Source of the DNA: Deltaproteobacteria bacterium
GTDB lineage: Bacteria > Desulfobacterota > DSM-4660 > Desulfatiglandales > HGW-15
DNA: 10,256 nt
Reading direction: 5' to 3'
Assembly: GCA_016932235.1 (NCBI GenBank)
Contig: JAFGDF010000349.1
Coordinates: 1-10,256, forward strand
The position numbers were made by a program, and so were the translations under genes. Shown here one piece after another: positions 4,272 through 10,256 of this stretch. Every line of letters begins with the position of its first letter. Within the stretch, counting starts at the first letter, position 1. Under the pieces are notes generated by a model. It saw only the letters and a list, made by a program, of their open reading frames with translations, did not search any database and was not told where the DNA came from.

Positions 4272-5513
4272 TTACTTAGCTGGATATAAGATCCGTTCAT
4301 CTGCCCCGACATCTACAGAGCCACTTCGTATTCTTGACTCACAGTCAATATCATCAAGGACATCCGTTAGAAATAGGCCTCGATTAGTCGCACCTTGAAT
4401 AGTCCCGTTTAAATGCAGGTCGCCTCTATCGGCTCCAATAAACCAGTAGGGCTTTGCATCCGTAACATTATTGGACAGGGTGGCCTTCCCACCATTTCTA
4501 GCCGTGATAGGAGCGTTCGTTAAATTATTTATTATTGAGATTCCTCGACTTCTTAAAAATCTGTATTCAATCGAATTTCTGTATATCAGGGAATAAATCG
4601 TATTGTTGTAAATTTTGGTATTACTCGAATTTTCCAGGCCGATACCGACATCTCTGGTCGTGAAAATCATATTATTTCGAATCATCCCTCCCTGGTGTCC
4701 ACGGTCGCCCAGACCGAATCCGATGCCTCTGTCGCAGGCTACAATCGTGTTTTTTTCGACAAGGGTATTGCTTGATTCCGACCAGAAGTGAATGGCGTAT
4801 TCCGCCAAAGCTTTTTCAGGGCTTCGAATTCCTTGGAAGTGATTGTTTCTTACGACCCAGTCACCGGCATGATGTGCGTCAATACCTCCAATATAATAAT
4901 CCGGTCCTACTCCCGCGCTGTATTCAAAGGAACACCATTCAACAATGCCTTTGTCTGCTCCTGTACCCGTTTTGGAATTATGGGAAACTTTTATCATCTG
5001 TTGCCCGGTATCCAAAATGCGCAAATTATGAATGAGAGGGCCATCAGCATTGTTTTCACCATGTATCTGGATACCATGGTATTTCACGCCACCGATAGTA
5101 AGATCCGCCGCCGTAAAATTCTTACCGACTACCTCAAAGATATGAGGAATAGAGCCTGCCATACCCTTCCCGCGGATAATTACATTCTTCCGATTTCCGG
5201 ATCCGCTGCGGATAGTAACATTATTTCCCTTGATAAAAACTTGCCTTTTAAGATCGTATACACCGTCTTCAAGGAGGATTGTAATATTATTTTTAGCATT
5301 AGCTTCCCGGATAGCGTTTTCTAATTCTTCTAGGTTGTTTACGGTAATGGATGGCCCGTTTGTTGTGGGTAATTTGTAACGCAAACACTGGCCGTGAGTT
5401 GGAGTCTGGCTGAGGCTTATCCCGATTCCTGCAAAAAATGCCAGATTCAATATTAAGACAATGATTAAAGAATGGCTCTTTTGAGATGAATGCATAGAGG
5501 TAAAAAATTTCAT
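4272..5513 (-). CDS. Secreted right-handed parallel beta-helix (pectate-lyase-like) protein
   Basis: This 413-residue protein has a long N-terminal signal segment (hydrophobic residues about 15-34, possible cleavage near LSQ-TP). Next comes NNLEELENAIREANAKNN and ILLEDGVYDL, the usual entry into a right-handed beta-helix. From about residue 90 to 360 come repeated short strands with Asn turns (VVRNNHFQGI, LVEKNTIVACDRGIGFGL, MIRNNMIF, KIYNNTIYSL, IINNLT), typical of polysaccharide lyases, epimerases and NosD-like folds. The end, GSVDVGADERI, is a common finish of such secreted proteins. The exact substrate cannot be named; action on uronic-acid-containing polysaccharide is inferred. A weak AGG precedes the ATG, and another in-frame ATG lies six codons on. 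It lies directly between a ugd fragment and a possible ugd 5' remnant on the same strand. Confidence 0.8.
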   Translation of the reverse strand: MKFFTSMHSSQKSHSLIIVLILNLAFFAGIGISLSQTPTHGQCLRYKLPTTNGPSITVNNLEELENAIREANAKNNITILLEDGVYDLKRQVFIKGNNVTIRSGSGNRKNVIIRGKGMAGSIPHIFEVVGKNFTAADLTIGGVKYHGIQIHGENNADGPLIHNLRILDTGQQMIKVSHNSKTGTGADKGIVEWCSFEYSAGVGPDYYIGGIDAHHAGDWVVRNNHFQGIRSPEKALAEYAIHFWSESSNTLVEKNTIVACDRGIGFGLGDRGHQGGMIRNNMIFTTRDVGIGLENSSNTKIYNNTIYSLIYRNSIEYRFLRSRGISIINNLTNAPITARNGGKATLSNNVTDAKPYWFIGADRGDLHLNGTIQGATNRGLFLTDVLDDIDCESRIRSGSVDVGADERILYPAK

Positions 5514-5517
5514 GCTT

Positions 5518-5571
5518 CTAGCCTACCACAGTGATTTTAGAAATACCTGCTTCAAAGATATTTTCGAACAT
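5518..5571 (-). pseudogene. Possible 5' remnant of the broken ugd gene
   Basis: A short minus-strand frame, which can be read from an ATG at 5571, ends ISKITVVG followed by a TAG stop. K-I-T-V-V-G is how many UDP-glucose dehydrogenases begin, just before GxGYVG of the Rossmann dinucleotide loop. The stop falls exactly where that glycine loop should follow, 4 bp before the beta-helix start codon. The internal part of a ugd gene lies on the same strand beyond the beta-helix gene. The match is short and other Rossmann proteins start this way too. The frame extends upstream to 5730 as a 70-codon reading frame without recognisable features. Confidence 0.35.
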
Positions 5572-5577
5572 AATCAT

Positions 5578-5959
5578 TGAAAGTTTAATAGTTTTATCTG
5601 TCAATGATTTTGAAGGAGAAAACTTATTGGCGGATTTTGTGATTACCATATAAATCCCATTAAAACAGGCCACGCAGATTTCATAAAAATTTTTAAAATA
5701 AAGCCATAAGTGCTTTACTCCGTAATTCAAATATTATCTTAAGGATACAGTATTTTCGCCGATAAGCTTTAACAATCGGCTGAACAATGGGTCGGCTGAT
5801 ATATAATAGTTAATAGCTGACAGCATGGGCGGTTTTTAAATTACTCTTGCCACCGTTGCTGTCCAGCGATAAAACTGCAGATATATTATTGGGATTTGAA
5901 TGTTACACCGCACTGAATCGGCCAGAAATCATGTCAATCGGATCCAACTGGAGGAATCG
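5578..5959. other. Intergenic region between the beta-helix and PrsT genes
   Basis: No convincing gene was found in these roughly 380 bases. On the minus strand TTGACA (5599-5604) is a possible -35 box for transcription towards the broken ugd and beta-helix genes, but no good -10 follows at the right distance. On the plus strand TATAAT lies at 5802-5807 with only a poor -35 (around 5780). No GG-N10-GC sigma-54 site and no TGTAAA-N5-TTTACA palindrome were found here. Confidence 0.5.
5802..5807 (+). promoter_or_regulatory. Possible -10 box upstream of the PrsT-like gene
   Basis: A perfect TATAAT lies about 150 bp before the preferred start codon at 5960. The -35 region (CTGAAC around 5780-5785) matches poorly, so promoter use is uncertain. 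Confidence 0.3.
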
Positions 5960-8900
5960 ATGCTACCTAATAACATAAAGAGAATCGCTTTTGCCTGCCT
6001 ATTGATCGTTTTAATTTTCTCCTTGCAGGCATGCTCGAAAGATCCGAAGACCTATCTCGAAAACGGCAAGATATTTCTTGCCGAAGGCAAATATGCCGAA
6101 GCGATTCTTGAACTCAGGAATGCAATCAAAGGGGATGACAAATTATCCGAAGCTCATTATCAACTTGCCCGTGCATACTTGAGCTTGGGCGGCTTACCCG
6201 ATGCGATGCAAGAGTTGGAGCGCACGGTTGCCACAGACCGGGATAATTATCCTGCTCAGTTAAGGTTGGGAAACCTGCTGCTTTTAACCCGCAAATTCGA
6301 TGAAGCCCGGAGCAAAGCCGAGTTGATACTGGAAAAGGAACCGGAGAATTTTAATGCCCGGATCCTCCTTGCCAATTCTTATGCCGGGATCATTCAGATT
6401 AACGATTCGATCAATGAACTCAGACTCGGTCTGGAGAGAGAGCCCAAGCTGATGCCTACTGTTTTCCGGCTTGGTTCTCCAGATGAATATGCACTTCAGC
6501 CTGAAAAGGCTGAAGAAATTTATAAACAAATTCTGGCCGCCAACAGACAATCCGTTATAGCCCGTCTGTGCTTCGGTAATTTCTACATGATGAACCAGCG
6601 TATGAATGATGCGGAGAAACAGTTCAAATCCGCTTTGGAAGTGAATCCGCAGTCTAAAGACGCCATTCGTTCGCTAGCATTTTTTTATCTTCAGAACAAG
6701 CAATTTGAGGAAGCTGAAGATCAGTATCGGAAATATGTTGAACTGAACGAAGACGACTTCGAACAGCGAGTGGTATTGGCTGACTTTTACCTGGCTACCA
6801 ACCGGGCAGATAGTGCAATACAGGTTCTGGAAAAGATGGTTGCGGACAACCCAGAATCGATCCTGCCGAAAACACGCCTTGCCGATATCTACATAACCCA
6901 ACGTTCATTTGTAAAAGCGGGAGAACTCGCCGATGCAATACTGAAATTGGATATAGAAAACGCCCAAGGCAACCTTATCAAGGGCAGGGTTCTGTTGGTA
7001 GACAATAAACCCGCCGAAGCTATTCCATTTTTGCAGGTGGCATTAAAAGCCCAGCCCCGATCCGCAATGGCTCACTATTTTCTCGGGATGGCATATTATC
7101 AGGATCAGGATCTGCAGTCAGCGAACAAGGAATTTGATAGTGCAATACGTTTTGATCCGACAGCAGTCGCCTCGTATATTGCCCTATCACAGTTGAAATT
7201 TGATTCAGGTGATACGGACGCGGCCATCAATTACGCGAAGCAGGCTCTTGACCTTGAACCGAACAATATGCAGGCAATCCTGGTCATGGGCAGGGCGCTA
7301 GCTGAAAAAAGAGACTACAGGGCGGCACTTCCCTATCTGCAGCGGTTTGTGCAGGAAAATCCGGATAATACGGCTGGCCGCAATCAATTGGGGATGCTCT
7401 ATTCAGCTCAGAAAAATTGGGCTCAGGCTGAAGCTCAGTTTGAAGCTGCATTAAAAAGCGATCCGGATAACGTTCAAGCCGTTTCTTCATTGGCACAACT
7501 GTACATTTTTCAGGGGAATCCGGAAAAGGCAATTTCCCGATTGGGTGATATGATCGCGCGATATCCTGAAAAGCCAAAACTCTACGAAATTCTGGGTCAA
7601 GTTTACCTTACCCAGAATAAAAGAGAAAAAGCCGAAGAAGAATACCGTAAAGCTGCCGCTATTAATCCGGAAGATACCAATCAAAGAGCTCTTCTGGCGG
7701 AATTTTATATCAGAACCGGGCAGCAAGACAGGGGTATACAGGTCTTCAGGGAAATTTTAAAGGAGGATCCCCTGAACTCGCAGGTGCATTTGCGCCTTGC
7801 GGAAATTCTTCTATCCAAACAGGACTATGCAGGGGCGACGGAATCGGTCGAGAAGGTGTTGGATGAAAATGAGAAGGATCCGGATGCCCTGGTGATGAAA
7901 GGCAGGATATTGCTGGCGCAGAAACAGGTAGAAGAAGCCCTTGCAATATTCCAGGAATCTGTGAAGAACGACCAGGCTTCCCAGAATGCCAGATTTTATC
8001 TTGGCTTGGCATACCTCACGTCCGGAGACAGCAGACGCGCCGAAACGGAGTGGACCGAAGCCGTGAACCGAGGCGGGCGTTTCGGCCAGCTATACCTGTC
8101 CCTTGCGCGCCTCAAACTGAACAATGGAGATAATGACTCTGCATTGCGTTATGCCCAGCAGTGTCTGAATGTCAGTCCTACGTCGGCAGAAGCACGCCTG
8201 ATTCTAGGCAGCGCGTATGGGAATAAGCGGGATTACGCGCGAGCCGCTGACGAACTTAAAGAATATCTGAGGATCCAGCCGAATGATCCTAACGGATTAC
8301 TGCGACTTGGGCTTGCTTATCAGGGGCAGGGTAAGCTCAAGGAAGCTGAAGCGGAGTTTGAAGCTGCTTTAGACCAGGATCCGCAGAATCTGCAGGCTTT
8401 GAGCGCCCTGGCTAATCTTTATTTCGGTCAAAAGCTTCCGGTAAAAGCGATCCAGCGATTGAACCGCCAGATAGAAAAATATCCAGACAATGCAAAGTTC
8501 CATGAACTTCTGGGCAGCGTTTATTTAGCTCAGAACGATCGGGATCGAGCTGAAGCGGAGTACAAGAAGGCGGTTTCTATTGATCCTGTGAATAAATCTC
8601 AGCGCCTTATATTAGCCAACTTCTACGATGCCATTGGCAGCGGGGATAAAGCCCTGGAGATTGTTCAGGATTTGATCCGGGAGGATCCTGATAATCTGTT
8701 GCTCCAAAAGAGATTGGCTGTTATGTGCCTAAATCAGAGGGAATTTGACAGGGGATTGCAGATAACAGATGAAATTCTGAAGGCTGATGCCAAGGATACC
8801 GATGCGCGAATCACCAAGGCACGTATTTTCATGGCTCAAAGCAAAACGGCTGAGGCTGTTAAGGAACTCCGTACGGCTGTAAATAATGACCGGGAGTCGG

Positions 8901-10066
8901 CTGCGGCACATTATTACCTGGGTATGGCGTATTTATTGGATAAGAAGGACGCGCAGGCGGAAACCGAATGGAATGAAGCGATTAGAAAAAATCCCAATTA
9001 TCTTACCGCATACCTTTCCCTAATAAAATATAAGCTCGACACGGGAGATGCTGATTCCGCAATCCGCTACTCCCAGGATGCCCTGAAAGCAAATCCTGAT
9101 TCTACGGATGTCCGTCTGCTTTTAGGCACTGCATACTTCAATAAAAAATATTTCAAAGAAGCTATCGCGGAATTAGAGACTCTGGTTGAAATGAATCCCT
9201 CAAATTCCACAGCTCTTTATAGATTGGCTATGACTTACGCGGCCCAGGGTGATTTCACCAAGGGCGAACAGATACTGGAATCAGCCTTGAAAAAAAATCT
9301 GGACAACTTTCAGTTACTGGAAGGCCTGGCAAGGATTTATCGCGAGAAGAACCAGCCCGAAGAAACGATCAGGCGCATCAAACGTGAGATTCAGCAATTT
9401 CCTGAATCGACTGATCTTTATGTATTGCTGGGACGTGCTTATTTCACATGGGAGCGCTATCCGGATGCCGAAGAGGCATTTAAAAAGGCTATTGAAATCG
9501 ACAAGAATAATCTCACGGCCTATTCCTACCTCGGAAACACTTATATTAAACAGAAGTCGTTTGATAAAGCAGCCCGGGAGTTTGAAAATGTTCTGAAAAT
9601 GAATCCTGAATCCGTTCAGTCCCATGTCATGTTGGGAACGATTTATCAAATGCAGGACGATATTACAAATGCGAAGCTGCAATTTCGGGAAGCACTGAAA
9701 CTGGACCCGGATCAGGCTATAGCGGCCAATAACCTTGCATGGATTCTCAGTGAGATTGATGGGAATCTGGACGAAGCGATGGAAATTGCTTTAAATGCCA
9801 GGCGAATTTCTCCTGATTCACCCAACATTGCCGATACATTGGGCTGGATTTATTACAGGCGCGGCGCCTACCGGTCGGCGGTAGAGCTGCTTGAAGAGTG
9901 CGTAAGAAAGGAACCGGAGAACGCAACCTTTCAGCTGCACCTGGGAATGAGTCTATACAAGAATGGAGATACTTTCAGGGGTAAACAGGCAATATCAGAG
10001 GCGAAAAAATTGAATCCGGATTTGCCGGGCATTGATGAAGCCATGAAGCTTATCAAGGATTTATGA
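5960..10066 (+). CDS. prsT: PrsT-like PEP-CTERM system TPR-repeat lipoprotein, unusually long
   Basis: The protein has 1368 residues from the ATG at 5960, which has GGAGG at 5950-5954 with a 5-nt spacer and places a lipoprotein signal right at the N-terminus. The frame is open to an ATG at 5900, but that would add 20 polar residues ahead of the signal peptide. The lipobox LQAC (residues 22-25) makes Cys25 the lipidated residue; Ser at +2 favours the outer membrane. The rest is about 39 in-phase 34-residue TPRs (about 32-1358). The family known to pair with the PrsK/PrsR two-component system in exosortase bacteria is a TPR lipoprotein of about 900 residues, so this one is clearly longer. Its TPRs would form a superhelical scaffold for protein contacts. 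The body has an exact 306-residue higher-order period (His66, His372, Arg678, His984). Its true partners are unknown. Confidence 0.85.
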   Translation: MLPNNIKRIAFACLLIVLIFSLQACSKDPKTYLENGKIFLAEGKYAEAILELRNAIKGDDKLSEAHYQLARAYLSLGGLPDAMQELERTVATDRDNYPAQLRLGNLLLLTRKFDEARSKAELILEKEPENFNARILLANSYAGIIQINDSINELRLGLEREPKLMPTVFRLGSPDEYALQPEKAEEIYKQILAANRQSVIARLCFGNFYMMNQRMNDAEKQFKSALEVNPQSKDAIRSLAFFYLQNKQFEEAEDQYRKYVELNEDDFEQRVVLADFYLATNRADSAIQVLEKMVADNPESILPKTRLADIYITQRSFVKAGELADAILKLDIENAQGNLIKGRVLLVDNKPAEAIPFLQVALKAQPRSAMAHYFLGMAYYQDQDLQSANKEFDSAIRFDPTAVASYIALSQLKFDSGDTDAAINYAKQALDLEPNNMQAILVMGRALAEKRDYRAALPYLQRFVQENPDNTAGRNQLGMLYSAQKNWAQAEAQFEAALKSDPDNVQAVSSLAQLYIFQGNPEKAISRLGDMIARYPEKPKLYEILGQVYLTQNKREKAEEEYRKAAAINPEDTNQRALLAEFYIRTGQQDRGIQVFREILKEDPLNSQVHLRLAEILLSKQDYAGATESVEKVLDENEKDPDALVMKGRILLAQKQVEEALAIFQESVKNDQASQNARFYLGLAYLTSGDSRRAETEWTEAVNRGGRFGQLYLSLARLKLNNGDNDSALRYAQQCLNVSPTSAEARLILGSAYGNKRDYARAADELKEYLRIQPNDPNGLLRLGLAYQGQGKLKEAEAEFEAALDQDPQNLQALSALANLYFGQKLPVKAIQRLNRQIEKYPDNAKFHELLGSVYLAQNDRDRAEAEYKKAVSIDPVNKSQRLILANFYDAIGSGDKALEIVQDLIREDPDNLLLQKRLAVMCLNQREFDRGLQITDEILKADAKDTDARITKARIFMAQSKTAEAVKELRTAVNNDRESAAAHYYLGMAYLLDKKDAQAETEWNEAIRKNPNYLTAYLSLIKYKLDTGDADSAIRYSQDALKANPDSTDVRLLLGTAYFNKKYFKEAIAELETLVEMNPSNSTALYRLAMTYAAQGDFTKGEQILESALKKNLDNFQLLEGLARIYREKNQPEETIRRIKREIQQFPESTDLYVLLGRAYFTWERYPDAEEAFKKAIEIDKNNLTAYSYLGNTYIKQKSFDKAAREFENVLKMNPESVQSHVMLGTIYQMQDDITNAKLQFREALKLDPDQAIAANNLAWILSEIDGNLDEAMEIALNARRISPDSPNIADTLGWIYYRRGAYRSAVELLEECVRKEPENATFQLHLGMSLYKNGDTFRGKQAISEAKKLNPDLPGIDEAMKLIKDL

Positions 10067-10101
10067 TCGGATTGCGGTTGCTCCTCTTAGAACGTCGTCG
10101 C

Positions 10102-10144
10102 ATTACGGCACCGGCTTTTGAGCAACACCGGTGCCTTCGGTAAT
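10102..10144 (+). terminator. Possible terminator or 3' hairpin after the PrsT-like gene
   Basis: GGCACCGG (10107-10114) pairs with CCGGTGCC (10128-10135). The stem can be extended by ATTAC (10102-10106) with GTAAT (10140-10144) across a 4-nt bulge. It starts 36 bp after the stop codon. No T tract follows, so it may stabilise the mRNA end rather than terminate transcription by itself. Confidence 0.4.
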
Positions 10145-10256
10145 ACATTGAATTATTGAGAAATAAGAAAATCTGGGTATGCACTTGATTCCCCTAACCG
10201 CTATTCATAGTGTTTTTGGAGCTGGCAAGCGTGTGACCGCCAACCAGATCCTTGGC

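Noticed and set aside
3827..4289. Open frames on both strands (plus 3912-4289, minus 3827-4102) that could be called hypothetical proteins
   Set aside because: The minus-strand frame contains part of the ugd remnant after its frameshift, and the plus-strand one is antisense to it; neither is an intact gene.
5572..5730. A 70-codon minus-strand frame upstream of the beta-helix gene as a separate small gene
   Set aside because: No domain or convincing ribosome binding site was recognised. Only its last residues (SKITVVG) suggest anything, and that is better read as a ugd remnant.
5900..5959. Upstream ATG at 5900 as the start of the PrsT-like protein
   Set aside because: It would put 20 polar residues in front of the lipoprotein signal peptide, while the ATG at 5960 has GGAGG at proper spacing.
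10179..10256. Possible start of a further gene (MHLIPLTAIHSVFGAGKRV and on) running off the window end
   Set aside because: Only 26 codons are visible, the upstream CTGGGT is a poor ribosome binding site, and no family was recognised.

Overview
The window looks like accessory, cell-surface DNA from an environmental Gram-negative bacterium that uses the PEP-CTERM/exosortase sorting system. Four genes point there: a CPBP/CAAX-type membrane protease of the PEP-CTERM-associated kind (5-664), two secreted proteins with C-terminal PEP-CTERM anchors (1789-2460 on the minus strand, 3004-3762 on the plus strand), and a very long TPR lipoprotein of the PrsT type (start preferred at 5960, end 10066). 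The phylum cannot be fixed from this sequence. The hairpin-type intergenic repeats and this mix of surface proteins would fit PVC-group (Kiritimatiellota/Lentisphaerota-like), Omnitrophota-like or deltaproteobacterial genomes. No exosortase, PrsK or PrsR gene lies in the window.

Layout. 5-664: PEP-CTERM-associated CPBP protease. 665-889: three strong hairpins in a REP-like cluster. 890-1563 (minus): a VapBC-type toxin-antitoxin pair, with a TTG-started toxin overlapping the antitoxin stop by 4 nt, a near-leaderless promoter, and a Gly where the PIN fold normally has its third acidic residue. 1564-1788: more hairpin-rich repeat sequence. 1789-2460 (minus): PEP-CTERM protein 1. 2461-3003: a divergent regulatory region with two TGTAAA-N5-TTTACA palindromes, a G8 run, a pair of inverted hairpin repeats, an AT-rich segment with a third 6-N5-6 palindrome, and a sigma-54 (-24/-12) promoter that exactly fits the consensus, just upstream of PEP-CTERM protein 2 (3004-3762), which ends in a clear intrinsic terminator.

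3829-4271 looks empty but holds on the minus strand the decayed middle of a UDP-glucose 6-dehydrogenase gene, with an in-frame stop and a frameshift. Next to it is an intact secreted right-handed beta-helix (pectate-lyase-like) gene (4272-5513, minus). Just upstream of that, on the same strand, a short reading frame ends in SKITVVG, which resembles the start of a UDP-glucose dehydrogenase. The simplest reading is that the beta-helix gene sits inside a broken ugd gene whose first half was lost; the 5' piece is the weaker part of that argument. 5960-10066 is the PrsT-like lipoprotein, built from about 39 TPRs and containing an exact 306-residue (9 x 34) higher-order period.

How it fits together (inference): the PEP-CTERM proteins are exported and handled by the exosortase machinery together with exopolysaccharide. 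The CPBP protease and the PrsT lipoprotein are accessory to that system. The sigma-54 promoter with paired palindromes matches what is expected for control by PrsR, an NtrC/AtoC-type activator known to co-occur with PrsT. The ugd remnant and the beta-helix protein suggest remodelling of uronic-acid polysaccharide genes at this locus.
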